Assembly (NCBI GenBank): GCA_945865925.1
Contig: CAMBFG010000002.1
Coordinates: 200,421 to 264,420, forward strand
Direction of reading: 5' to 3'
Origin: Dehalococcoides mccartyi
GTDB taxonomy: Bacteria; Chloroflexota; Dehalococcoidia; UBA2979
Length of the DNA stretch: 64,000 nucleotides
The notes beneath the pieces are model-generated. The model ran no database searches. It worked only from the letters and a program-made list of their open reading frames with translations, and was not told where the DNA came from. This document shows, one piece after another, positions 24,097 through 32,638 of this stretch (the first letter of the stretch is position 1; each line of letters begins with the position of its first letter). Made by a program: the position numbers and the translations under genes.

Positions 24097-27000
24097 CTAC
24101 TCCTGCGGCAACACAACGAGGTACGTCAGCACCTCGAAGTCGTCGATGCCGTGGAACTCTCCCTTGAGGGCGTGCGTGCCGCCAGGCGTGAAGAGGCTGG
24201 CAATTGCGCGCTCTTCGCCCTTGCCCACGATCGACCCCACGGCCTGCGCCAGCAGATCGTGCGTTGCGCCCATCTCGCGCCCGCCCTTCGTCGCACGGTC
24301 GAACCGTGTGACTGCCTCGGTGTCCGGTACCTCGCGCCCGCCAGTGAGGCGCTTCAGCCGGTCGAGCACCTGTTTCGCTTGAGCGAACGGCAGCAGCACG
24401 GCCCCGTCTTCGCCCACGTGGACGACGTAGTGAGGCGCCAGGGGATAGGCGGGATCGGCAGCCTTCAGGACGCCCTCACCAACGGCGCGAAGGCAGAAGA
24501 CCACGCCCGGTGGGATATCCGCGTCCGGCGTCGTGGTGACGGCGAAGGTACCGAACGGCAGCCCCTCGATCTCTCCAGGATGCGCCCTCGCGAACCCCGC
24601 GAGGTCGATGCGGAAGTCGTTCAGCGTGAGATCGGTGATCGAGACCCCGCTCGACAGATCCTCGAGGTCGATCACCGTGTCCTGGAGCTTGAGCAGCTGC
24701 TCTCGCCGGTACTCCAGATCGTTCATCTGGTTGCCGGCCTGATACTCGATGACGTTCTCTTCACCCGTCGCGGAGATGTCAAGCAACACCATCTTCCCGC
24801 TCACCCGTTGCTCCAGGTTGATGTACTCCTCTAGCTCGATATTCGGCCAGAAGTTCACCAGCTGGATGCGCGCGTTCGGCGAGCCGATCCGGTCGATCCG
24901 CCCGAACCGCTGGATGATCCGCACGGGATTCCAGTGGATGTCGAAGTTCACAACGGTGTCGCAGTCCTGGAGGTTCTGCCCCTCGCTGATGCAGTCGGTC
25001 GCGATCAGCAGTTCGATCTCGCCATCGCCATCGAACTCCGCGGGGCGCTCCTTCGCTCGCGGCGCGAACGCGCTGAGGATGCTGCCCATATCGCGCCGGA
25101 GACCGGGTAACGTTGCTTGGTTGCCCCCTGTCCCTGTGACCATCGCCGAATGCACACCCAATTCGCTCGTGGCCCACGGTGCGATCTCGCCGTAGAGATA
25201 GCGGGCCGTGTCCGCGAACGCTGTGAAGATCAGCACCTTCTTGTTCCCGGGGTTGAGCGGTGTCCGGATCTTCTCGCGGATCACGTCGCGAAGCGCCTCG
25301 ATCTTGGCATCGCGCACTGCATCGATTTGCTCGGCGGCGTCGAGGAGACGCCGAATGCGGTCGCGGTCTTCGGTGAGGTCTTGCCGCCACCGAACGAGGT
25401 CCATGTCCTTCAGGAGCACCTTGACCTTGCGGCCGACTGCCAGACTCTCGAACAAGGGATCGTCGGCATCGAAGTCCTCGATATCGATTTCGTCGAAGTC
25501 CTCCGCTTGGTTCGCAATCCGGGCCAGCGTTCGTTCGATGTCCTCGAACTGCCGGCGGAGAGTGAGGCTGAACGAGACGACGGAACTCTCCATGCGCTTC
25601 AGGACGTTCACCCGGAGGAGGTGGATGAGGCTCGCCTCGCGATCTGCCTGCCGGAAGAAGCCGTTGCCGCCTCGGATCTGCTGGCGATACCGCTCGTCGT
25701 ACGCAGCTTGTCGGCTGGGTAGGAGGTACTGCAGCGGCGCGTACACGGCCAGAGTCAGCCGGCGGATCTCGTTGTTGATCTCCCGAACTGGCTGGAACTC
25801 GCCGCGACGATCCACGTCCGGCCGCAGATTGATCGGCTTCAGGCGCTCCGGGAACGCGCCGACCTCATCGAGCCCGTAGTACTTCTGGATGTGCTTGCGG
25901 GACCGCGCGATGGTGAGGAGGTCCAGCAGCTTGAAGTAGTCGAACCCCAGCATGTCCAGGAGCCGCTCCGGGCGCCTTGCCGCGTCGGGTAATTCGAGCC
26001 AGCGTTTGAACTGTGACTGCGCCAGGCGGACAGTGCCCTCGATGCTGCGGACGCCGTGATCTTCAAGCGCACCGTCCTCGCCTTCAGTCACGAACGCGAT
26101 CTGGTTCTTCAAGTCGGCTAGGCGGTTGTTGACCGGCGTTGCCGAGAGCATCAGCACCCGCGTCTTCACGCCCTCTTTGATGATCCGTCGCATCAGCCGG
26201 TCGTACCGGGTTTCACCCGTGTTGGAGGCATTCTTATTCCGGAAGTTGTGCGACTCGTCGATCACGACCAGGTCGTAGTTCCCCCAGTTCACGTATGACA
26301 GGTCGATGTCGCCCGACAGTCCACCATCGCGGGACAGGTCAGTGTGGTTCAAGACGTCATAGTTGAATCGGTCCGACGCCAAGATGTTGCGGCGATCGTT
26401 CGACTTGTAGAGGGTCCAGTTGTCCCGGAGGCGCTTGGGGACCAGTACCAGCACTCGATCGTTCCGCAGCTCGTGATACTTGATGATCGCGAGCGCCTCG
26501 AACGTCTTACCGAGGCCGACGCTGTCCGCGATGATGCACCCGCCGAACCGTTCGAGCTTGTCGATCGCGCCGAGCACACCGTCGCGTTGGAACTTGAAGA
26601 GTTTCTTCCAGATCGTCGTCTCTCGGATGCCAGTTGCCGACTTGATGATCCGGTCCTCGTCGAGATCACCTTCGGAGCCCTGGAAGAGGTACCGGAGGGT
26701 GAGGAAGTAGATCAGCGCAGGTGATCGGTCGTCACTCAGTGCGCGGACCTCGGCGAGAAGAGTGCGCTTGGCCTCGTCACCGCCCGGTAGCCCGTTCCAC
26801 AGAGTCTCGAACCACTGGCAGAGGCGCTCGGCTTCGCCTGCCGCGTCGGTCACCTGCACGAGGCTCAGGTCACTGGTCGGCGTGATGCCGAGCCCGGAGG
26901 TAGTGAGGGAGCAGGTACCTGTGATGGCGGTGCCGGCCTCACCGACTTCCGATCTGGCGATCAATGCAGACTGAGGGATCGCCCCCCGCGCGGTACGCAC

Positions 27001-27288
27001 CTCGACGGTCGCCTCCAGCCACGCGGCGACTTCCCGAGCGAGCCAGCGCGTCTGGAGCGAATTCCGATAGCTCCGATCGGCCTCCCCACCGAGGAGCCCG
27101 AGTCCTCCCTCCGGCAGCGGCGGGAGAACCATCCGGGATTTCGACAGCCGGCCCAGAAGGTCTCGAACCTCCTGGAACGCGAACACCGACAGCGTGGATG
27201 TGGCGATGTCCAGCGTCGACCCCGGCGCGAGTGCCGCGCGGAGTTCATCGACGACTCGCTCGCCGCCGGTGTTGGCCAAGAGTTTCAT
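24097..27288 (-). CDS. SNF2-like helicase with N-terminal PLD-like domain
   Basis: A 1063-residue protein. Residues 1-180 resemble a phospholipase-D-fold domain (ATSTLSVFAFQEVRDLL, later TGTCSLTTSGLG), but the H-x-K catalytic pair is not visible, so that domain is probably non-catalytic. The helicase core has IADSVGLGKTFEALAI (Walker A), LVVIDESHNFRNKN (DESH), LMLSATPVNN and the motif V/VI block IATDCISEGQNLQD with IIQRFGRIDRIGS. It is the first gene of a five-gene minus-strand run (helicase, DUF4391, Mod, Res, DUF4238) with gaps of 2, 11, 2 and 37 bp. It likely translocates on DNA as part of an enlarged type III system. Confidence 0.9.
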   Translation of the reverse strand: MKLLANTGGERVVDELRAALAPGSTLDIATSTLSVFAFQEVRDLLGRLSKSRMVLPPLPEGGLGLLGGEADRSYRNSLQTRWLAREVAAWLEATVEVRTARGAIPQSALIARSEVGEAGTAITGTCSLTTSGLGITPTSDLSLVQVTDAAGEAERLCQWFETLWNGLPGGDEAKRTLLAEVRALSDDRSPALIYFLTLRYLFQGSEGDLDEDRIIKSATGIRETTIWKKLFKFQRDGVLGAIDKLERFGGCIIADSVGLGKTFEALAIIKYHELRNDRVLVLVPKRLRDNWTLYKSNDRRNILASDRFNYDVLNHTDLSRDGGLSGDIDLSYVNWGNYDLVVIDESHNFRNKNASNTGETRYDRLMRRIIKEGVKTRVLMLSATPVNNRLADLKNQIAFVTEGEDGALEDHGVRSIEGTVRLAQSQFKRWLELPDAARRPERLLDMLGFDYFKLLDLLTIARSRKHIQKYYGLDEVGAFPERLKPINLRPDVDRRGEFQPVREINNEIRRLTLAVYAPLQYLLPSRQAAYDERYRQQIRGGNGFFRQADREASLIHLLRVNVLKRMESSVVSFSLTLRRQFEDIERTLARIANQAEDFDEIDIEDFDADDPLFESLAVGRKVKVLLKDMDLVRWRQDLTEDRDRIRRLLDAAEQIDAVRDAKIEALRDVIREKIRTPLNPGNKKVLIFTAFADTARYLYGEIAPWATSELGVHSAMVTGTGGNQATLPGLRRDMGSILSAFAPRAKERPAEFDGDGEIELLIATDCISEGQNLQDCDTVVNFDIHWNPVRIIQRFGRIDRIGSPNARIQLVNFWPNIELEEYINLEQRVSGKMVLLDISATGEENVIEYQAGNQMNDLEYRREQLLKLQDTVIDLEDLSSGVSITDLTLNDFRIDLAGFARAHPGEIEGLPFGTFAVTTTPDADIPPGVVFCLRAVGEGVLKAADPAYPLAPHYVVHVGEDGAVLLPFAQAKQVLDRLKRLTGGREVPDTEAVTRFDRATKGGREMGATHDLLAQAVGSIVGKGEERAIASLFTPGGTHALKGEFHGIDDFEVLTYLVVLPQE

Positions 27289-27348
27289 CGGCCACCCTCG
27301 AATCTGAGTCCGGATGGTACCTCGCCTGAGAGCGTGTTCAGCGGTGCC

Positions 27349-27362
27349 GGGTCAACTGACCC
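27349..27362. promoter_or_regulatory. Palindrome in the divergent defence promoter region
   Basis: GGGTCA-AC-TGACCC is a perfect 6-bp inverted repeat 61 bp upstream of the helicase start and 145 bp upstream of the unknown/QueC-like pair. It is a candidate operator for one or both defence operons. No dedicated regulator gene is visible inside the element. Confidence 0.45.
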
Positions 27363-27465
27363 ACTAACCAGTTGTTACCGCCATCTGAAGAGACACCAGC
27401 CTGACAATTCGACGGCCCGCGAGCAGGAACTGCCACACCACATCCGCGGTCGCGTCGGGTTCCTG

Positions 27466-27471
27466 TATAAC
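27466..27471 (+). promoter_or_regulatory. Candidate -10 for the QueC-like module
   Basis: TATAAC preceded directly by TG lies 35 bp before the ATG at 27507. No good -35 is at standard spacing, so it would rely on an extended -10 or an activator. Confidence 0.35.
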
Positions 27472-27506
27472 TGGCCGACGTCTCAGCCGGATTCGAGGGT
27501 GCCAGC

Positions 27507-28274
27507 ATGGGCCACGTCCGCCTCGGTCGGCTCCCAAAGAGCAAACGCTGGCAGGCTGTCGTCGGCCTGATGGAGTCGGATGCGGGCTCGGCGAGCCGGA
27601 TCGCCGCTGCGACGCTCCTCGCCTCCGAGGCGTACCTCCGAACGCTGGGTGCCGACTCCGCCGTCGTTCGCGCCTACGGCCTGCTCGTCGGACTGATGAC
27701 CGCCGCCCGTCAAGGCGAGTTCGCGGCGGAAGCCGCCCGTCTCGGGCTTCGCGGGGAGGCGGGCACGTCCTCCCTCGCTTTCCTCGCAAGCGTTGCTGAC
27801 GTCGCGCGTAGCGGAGCTGCGGCCGAAGCGGACGGGTCGCAGGCTGGCGAGTTTGCGGCGCTTGCGCTTCGGCGCGCCCTCATGGACACCGTCGCGACAC
27901 AGTCGGTCGGCCTCTTCGGTTCGACTGTGGAAGACCTCCAGCGCGCCTTCCGCGCGCACTCAACCGAGCGCCAGTTCGGCGAGGTCTCCCGCCTGTTCTT
28001 TGGTGACTTCGTCTCACGTGTCCTCCAGTCTGCCCTCGACCGCGAGGCTCCCGGACGCCTCGGCGTCGCCGGAAGCAGCGATTTGCTCCGAGAGGTCGAC
28101 CTGCACGCTCGTGAGTCAGCCGTGATCGTGAGGGACTTCGCCGGAGAGTGGCTCTCGAAAAAGCAGTTCGAGCGAGGCGACGCCGGAATCACGCGGCAGG
28201 ACGTGGCAGGCTTTGTCGCGGTTGCCCTTCGGAAGTTGCGCAGCGAGATCAAGCGTGAGGGTGAGGAGGGATGA
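27507..28274 (+). CDS. Unknown 255-aa partner of a QueC-like protein
   Basis: A helical, soluble protein opening GHVRLGRLPKSKRWQAVVGL. Later segments are FGSTVEDLQRAFRAHSTE and FFGDFVSRVLQSAL, and near the end ESAVIVRDFAGEWLSKKQF and VAVALRKLRSEIKREG. I cannot tie it to a named family with certainty, but the compact, motif-bearing ends look like a conserved protein rather than a chance frame. It overlaps the QueC-like gene by 4 bp (ATGA), so the two are made together. The arrangement recalls the QatB-QatC pair of the Qat anti-phage system, without its ATPase (QatA) and TatD nuclease (QatD). That link is inference. Confidence 0.75.
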   Translation: MGHVRLGRLPKSKRWQAVVGLMESDAGSASRIAAATLLASEAYLRTLGADSAVVRAYGLLVGLMTAARQGEFAAEAARLGLRGEAGTSSLAFLASVADVARSGAAAEADGSQAGEFAALALRRALMDTVATQSVGLFGSTVEDLQRAFRAHSTERQFGEVSRLFFGDFVSRVLQSALDREAPGRLGVAGSSDLLREVDLHARESAVIVRDFAGEWLSKKQFERGDAGITRQDVAGFVAVALRKLRSEIKREGEEG

Positions 28275-29986
28275 GCGGGGAAGTCCTCTTCCTCTGCGAT
28301 GGCGCGTCGACGCCGTCCAAGTGGCGCGGTGACTGGCGCGGTACTGAACACCTGATCACCTCCGGCGATCGCGCGACAGTGAACTTCTCGTTCCACAACC
28401 TCGAGGATGGCTTCCGAGGAGCGATCGACCGTCGCCTGCTCGATCTGGTCCGGATCGGTGCCTATGCACTTGCGGCCGACCAGTCCGTAAGTCGCGGGGG
28501 AGATGCCGAGCCCTCGAACCGCGACTGGCGGCGGCGCCTCGGACTAGTCATGCCCGTCAACGACCCCGACTTCTGGAACAGCCTAGAAGTCGGCAGCGCG
28601 CTCAAAGAGTGCATCGGGTTCGCCTCGGATGATGACTGGGAGTTCGCGTTCGTCGCCGCGAAGCAACCCTCCCTCCAGCGCCTCGCGTTCGAAGATCTCG
28701 CAGCCCCACCCGGTGGGGAGGCGGACGTGGTGATCGCCTTCTCAGGTGGCGCGGACTCTCTAACCGCGGTCGTCGAGCAACTCGCCGAAGGACACCGCCC
28801 GATCCTCTTGTCGCATCGCTCTGCGACGCGCCTCACTGGGCGTCGCGAGGAACTCTTCAAGGGACTCCACGGCCTCTTCCCGGGTAGGACCATCGGCAGG
28901 GTCGGAGTCCGCGCGAACCTGAGCGGACGGGAACCTTCCGAGTCGACCATGCGCTCTCGCTCGTTTCTGTATGCGAGCGCGGCGTCGGCCCTGGCCGCGC
29001 AACTTCAAGCGCCCGATGTCCTTCTGGCCGACAACGGGTGGGTGAGCGTGAACCCGGAAATCAACGCACAGTTGGTTGGGGCGTTGGCCACTCGCTCGAC
29101 GCATCCCGTCTTCATCCGGCTGTTCAACATCCTGTTCCAGATGGTCTCACCGGGTGCACCGATCCTCCGGAACCCGTTCTGGGATCGGACGCGGGCCGAC
29201 GTGTTCACACGCCTGAAGGAGTTCGGCGGAGAGCGACTTCTGCCCTACACCGTTTCCTGTGGCCTGGGTCGGAACCTTCACCGTGCGACCCCGCACTGCG
29301 GACGCTGTTCCCAATGCGTAGACCGCCGGATCTCATCTCTCGCGGCCGGGCTCGATAACGTGGACCCCGCTGATGGGTACAAGTTCGACATATTCCGAGA
29401 TGAGCTGCCGCTGGGTCCCGACCGAAATTTCGCAGTGTCATACGTTCGCGCAGTCCGCCTAATCGAGATCCTCTCCGACGATGGGATTCTGGGCGAGTTC
29501 GGCAAGCTCATCGCTTGCCTGACTCCGGGACGCGAGGAGCAGGACGCGGAAGCCTATGTCGCGATGCTCCGCCGTCAGTCAGAAGGCGTTCTGCGCGTCC
29601 TCTCACAGCAGATCGGACTGGCCCGTGACGAGATCAGCCGCGGACAGATCCCGTCTTCAAGCCTCCTAGCTCTCCTGCTGCAAGAGTCAAACGTCGGGAC
29701 AGTTCAAGGCAACGACTTCTATCCGAGCAGCGACTACCGAACCGCGAGATGGCTGCACGAGCCACTGACGTTCTCGGAGTGCCAGGCAATGGCGATCCGC
29801 AACCTGCACCGTGCGCACCTCGATGGACGGGGTGCACTGAGCGGCAGGCTGGCGCTGGCAGGCTCGACCTGCGCGAACAGCAAGATGAGCGACGTGTTCA
29901 AGCGACATCCTGCATGGAAGACGCTCGTTATCTCTGGTGGCTCCAAAGGAACGTATCGCTTGAATCTGTCTCCGAAAGTCGCCTGA
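28271..29986 (+). CDS. QueC-like PP-loop ATPase of a putative defence module
   Basis: A 571-residue protein with the PP-loop VIAFSGGADSLTAV near residue 155 and a QueC-type zinc site: a Cys in YTVSCGLG, then HCGRCSQCVDRR near 340. QueC makes the nitrile of 7-cyano-7-deazaguanine. Stand-alone homologues in Qat and type IV CBASS act in anti-phage defence rather than queuosine synthesis. No QueD, QueE or tRNA-guanine transglycosylase gene is nearby. The 150-residue N-terminal and 220-residue C-terminal extensions are beyond normal QueC (about 230 residues). A nucleotide or protein N-terminus as substrate is inference from related defence proteins. Confidence 0.85.
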   Translation: MSGEVLFLCDGASTPSKWRGDWRGTEHLITSGDRATVNFSFHNLEDGFRGAIDRRLLDLVRIGAYALAADQSVSRGGDAEPSNRDWRRRLGLVMPVNDPDFWNSLEVGSALKECIGFASDDDWEFAFVAAKQPSLQRLAFEDLAAPPGGEADVVIAFSGGADSLTAVVEQLAEGHRPILLSHRSATRLTGRREELFKGLHGLFPGRTIGRVGVRANLSGREPSESTMRSRSFLYASAASALAAQLQAPDVLLADNGWVSVNPEINAQLVGALATRSTHPVFIRLFNILFQMVSPGAPILRNPFWDRTRADVFTRLKEFGGERLLPYTVSCGLGRNLHRATPHCGRCSQCVDRRISSLAAGLDNVDPADGYKFDIFRDELPLGPDRNFAVSYVRAVRLIEILSDDGILGEFGKLIACLTPGREEQDAEAYVAMLRRQSEGVLRVLSQQIGLARDEISRGQIPSSSLLALLLQESNVGTVQGNDFYPSSDYRTARWLHEPLTFSECQAMAIRNLHRAHLDGRGALSGRLALAGSTCANSKMSDVFKRHPAWKTLVISGGSKGTYRLNLSPKVA

Positions 29987-30047
29987 AATACCGCAGGCGT
30001 CTCCAAATGACGACAGTCGTCTCCCGGGCTAAGAGTCAACTGGCCGT

Positions 30048-30209
30048 ATGGCCTCTCGACGCCGTCCCAACCAGCCTCCTCTTCCGGTCGTCTGCCTCGC
30101 CCTAGCCGAGACGCGCGAGCGATCGGCCGCCTGGGACGAACTGTGGCGCCGCCTCCTCACCATCGCGATGGAGGCGATCGAGGCCGAGGACGCGGCGGAC
30201 GCCAAGTGA
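30048..30209 (+). CDS. Small unknown protein (53 aa) upstream of the integrases
   Basis: ATG 30048 to TGA 30207-30209 encodes a 53-residue product with a Pro-rich start (SRRRPNQPPLPVVC) and an amphipathic helix (SAAWDELWRRLLTIAMEAI). It starts 62 bp after the QueC-like stop and lies 281 bp before the tyrosine recombinase gene. The strongly biased helix suggests a real protein. It may be a small accessory of the recombinases, which is a guess from position. No strong ribosome site is seen. Confidence 0.5.
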   Translation: MASRRRPNQPPLPVVCLALAETRERSAAWDELWRRLLTIAMEAIEAEDAADAK

Positions 30210-30243
30210 CCGTGCCCACTTCCAAGACCCGAACTACTCATCA

Positions 30244-30292
30244 ACGATCGGAAGTCGGTGACAGGCTTCAGATTCCGACGATCGGAAGTCGG
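30244..30292. repeat. Iteron-like direct repeats before the tyrosine recombinase
   Basis: A 15-bp sequence (ACGATCGGAAGTCGG) occurs at 30244-30258 and again at 30278-30292, a 34-bp period in phase on the helix to within about one turn fraction. The second copy is preceded by CCG, making a short inverted pair with GTCGG. The 281-bp gap 30210-30490 has no other feature. The repeats may be binding sites for the adjacent recombinases. Confidence 0.5.
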
Positions 30293-30490
30293 CCGGAGCA
30301 GGCCGATCCTGGCGCGGGGAGGGTGGGTCGAAAGTTCGGGCGTCCGGGGATCGGCACGGACACCGCCGCCCAGATCCTTTCCCCGCCCGAAATCCGACGA
30401 GATTTTTCTGAGCGACGCTCTGAGCCAGAACAGGGGCGCTTCCCCGGCTCGGCCTTCGCCACATGCACGTCGCCACGCCGGAACCGCCGG

Positions 30491-31573
30491 ATGCCAGCCC
30501 GCCCGACACCCGCCACGCCCGAGGCGCTCCTGGAGACCTTCGCTACCAGGTTGGACCATGCCTACGCACCTAAGACGGCCAGGCAGTACCGCTGGGGGCT
30601 AGGCGACATCCTGAAACTGGCTGCCGAGCGCCGCGGTCGGCCTATATCGCTGCTTGAGTTGTTCGAAGACTGTGACCTGCTCGGCTCGATCCTCACCAGC
30701 ACCGCAAGGGCGGGCGGTGGCCCGGAGGTGGCTGGCTGGACCGTGCCAGCGCGGAGGAGCGCGGCGTACGCCGCCGCCTCGCTACTCGCACCTGAACTGC
30801 GCGCTGGCGGCATCGCCGAGCCACGTTGGGCCGTTGATGCGGCGCTCCGACTCCTCGCTGAGCGCGTCGGGAACAGGTACCGCCTCCCGAAGCCGCTGAC
30901 TCGGAACTACGGACGGGGGTCTGCACCGAGTGCGGCAGAGGTAGACGCCGTCATCCAAGCGGCGGAATCCGATCCCGGTTGGCGCGGCCCCCGCGACTCG
31001 GCGCTGTTCCAGACCATGTTCTTCACTGCAGCCCGTGTGAACGCCGTCCGGGAACTCGACGGAGCAGCCGTCCAGCGCGAACCCGATGGTGGAGGGCGGA
31101 TGCTCGTGCACGCCAAGTACTGGAAGGACTCAGGAGAGTTCTTGATCCCAGCGACAGTCATGATGCTGATTGATGCGTACGCCACCGCCTTCAACCTCTG
31201 GGCGACGGCGCGCGGCCTCTCGGCTCGGGTGGGCATCGGTGTACCCGGGCCGCTCTGGCGCTCACGACGCGGTATGCCGGTGTCCTACAGCGAGATTAAC
31301 CGGCGCCTCACGGAGGTCTGCGCCCAGGCCAGCATCGCGCGCTACACCCCACATGCCTTCCGCTACGCCTTCGCGACGCTGGGCACCGAGGTCGCCCCAC
31401 GTTTCGTCGTCGCAATGGCTGGGGGCTGGACTGGCGGTCCTCGACTCATGGACGAGCACTACGTCCACCGGGACATCGATGCCGCCCTCGCAAAGGTCGC
31501 GGCGATGAAGCCCCGCCGTTCCCCGGATGACTCCAACGTGCGACCGATCCACCAGCCGGTCGGTGTCGGATGA
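30491..31573 (+). CDS. Tyrosine recombinase/integrase
   Basis: A 360-residue phage-integrase-fold protein. The N-terminal SAM-like domain begins TFATRLDHAYAPKTARQYRWG. The catalytic residues visible are Arg I in FFTAARVNAVREL, HxxR in TPHAFRYAFATLG and the nucleophile in RLMDEHYVHRD. ATG 30491 is chosen as the start just before the core-binding domain; an open frame extends further upstream but is repeat-rich and non-homologous. It overlaps the next gene by 4 bp, so two recombinase-fold proteins are made in tandem. Either it moves a nested unit or it is a second recombination system inside the serine-recombinase element. Confidence 0.88.
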   Translation: MPARPTPATPEALLETFATRLDHAYAPKTARQYRWGLGDILKLAAERRGRPISLLELFEDCDLLGSILTSTARAGGGPEVAGWTVPARRSAAYAAASLLAPELRAGGIAEPRWAVDAALRLLAERVGNRYRLPKPLTRNYGRGSAPSAAEVDAVIQAAESDPGWRGPRDSALFQTMFFTAARVNAVRELDGAAVQREPDGGGRMLVHAKYWKDSGEFLIPATVMMLIDAYATAFNLWATARGLSARVGIGVPGPLWRSRRGMPVSYSEINRRLTEVCAQASIARYTPHAFRYAFATLGTEVAPRFVVAMAGGWTGGPRLMDEHYVHRDIDAALAKVAAMKPRRSPDDSNVRPIHQPVGVG

Positions 31574-32625
31574 ACGCGCCTCAGCAAAAGCCGCTGTTCG
31601 TCCTCGCTGCGGAAATGATCCCGGCGCTGTCGGAGAGTGAACTCTTGCTCATCGAAAGATTCCGCGCAGTCAGGGGCGCACAGGGTGCCGCGACTCGGAC
31701 GGTCGATGCCGAAGTGAGTCAGCTCCGGACACTTCGCCGAGATCTCATCCGGAGCGGAGGAGGAACATCGCTGATAGACATCATCGGCAACCCCGCACTC
31801 GCGGGAAGGCCCCTGATGGAACCATCTCAGCCATGCTCGAAGTCGACGGCGGAGACCCGCCATCGGGCGGTCCAGCGCCTGCTGCAACTCGATGTCTCCC
31901 CTGAGGAAGGGCGACGACGCTTGGCGGCGCTCGACGCCGCGCTCCCAGCAGGCTCGTCGCGAGGATGGCACGACGCGGGCATCCGGCTTGGAGGCCAGCG
32001 CGGTCGGGTCATCCAACGGCCCACGCTCGACGTTGCCGCCTTGCGAGACATCTTGCACGTCGCGGAAGCGGAGTCCGTCGAGTCCGGCGCACTCGCGGGA
32101 CTCCTGTGCTGCTCGGCGCTTCCGCTCGCTTCGATCTGCGCGCTCCGGTGGGGTGACGTGAACTGGGGCGCGGATCGGATGAGCTGCACCGTCTCGCTGG
32201 GCCGAGGGCGAGCCCGCCGCGACGTCTTCATCATCGGCCCAGCGCCCGGCGCGCTGATCCGTCTTCATGTCGGAGCCCGGCGCGAGGGCTCAGAGTTCGT
32301 CTTCCCCGGGCGAAAAACCGGCGCACCGATCACGACACGCGCCGCACACGAGAGGCTCAGGGGTTGGGCGGCGCGGGCGGGCCTTGTCCGGGTAACCCGT
32401 CACGGGCTGGCCTCGGCGCTCGCCGAGTCATTGCGCGCGGCCGGGGTAGACGACCCGAGCACGCAACTCGTCCTGGGGCGGCGGCAGGCACGTTCGCTCG
32501 ACCGCCTGCTCACGCCTCACCTCCGGCTTGAAAGTCAGCGCCGGGTTCAGGCTGCGCTCGCGGCGATGCTCACTCCTCCCACTGGACAGGATGGGTCGAT
32601 ATACGGTACAAATGGTACATATTGA
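31570..32625 (+). CDS. Degenerate tyrosine-recombinase-like protein
   Basis: A 351-residue protein with the integrase fold but altered catalytic sites. The strand that normally carries Arg I reads CSALPLASICALRWGDVNW, with no Arg at the expected place. The HxxR box reads TRHGLASALAE. The region of the nucleophile (QARSLDRLLTPHL) has no Tyr. The ATG lies in the ATGA overlap with the active recombinase upstream. This suggests a structural partner or recombination-directionality subunit that pairs with the active enzyme, rather than an independent integrase. Multi-subunit tyrosine recombinase sets are known; this exact pairing I cannot name. Confidence 0.75.
   Translation: MNAPQQKPLFVLAAEMIPALSESELLLIERFRAVRGAQGAATRTVDAEVSQLRTLRRDLIRSGGGTSLIDIIGNPALAGRPLMEPSQPCSKSTAETRHRAVQRLLQLDVSPEEGRRRLAALDAALPAGSSRGWHDAGIRLGGQRGRVIQRPTLDVAALRDILHVAEAESVESGALAGLLCCSALPLASICALRWGDVNWGADRMSCTVSLGRGRARRDVFIIGPAPGALIRLHVGARREGSEFVFPGRKTGAPITTRAAHERLRGWAARAGLVRVTRHGLASALAESLRAAGVDDPSTQLVLGRRQARSLDRLLTPHLRLESQRRVQAALAAMLTPPTGQDGSIYGTNGTY
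32605..32619 (+). promoter_or_regulatory. Direct repeats before the antitoxin gene
   Basis: GGTACA is repeated at 32605-32610 and 32614-32619 within two 9-bp units (GGTACAAAT, GGTACATAT). The site is 20-34 bp before the antitoxin ATG and overlaps the end of the recombinase-like gene. It is a likely autoregulatory operator/promoter of the toxin-antitoxin pair. Confidence 0.45.
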
Positions 32626-32638
32626 AGCGGAGGGGCTC

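Noticed and set aside
27507-29986. A complete Qat system.
   Set aside because: No KAP-type ATPase (QatA) or TatD-like nuclease (QatD) is next to the pair, so only a partial resemblance is claimed.
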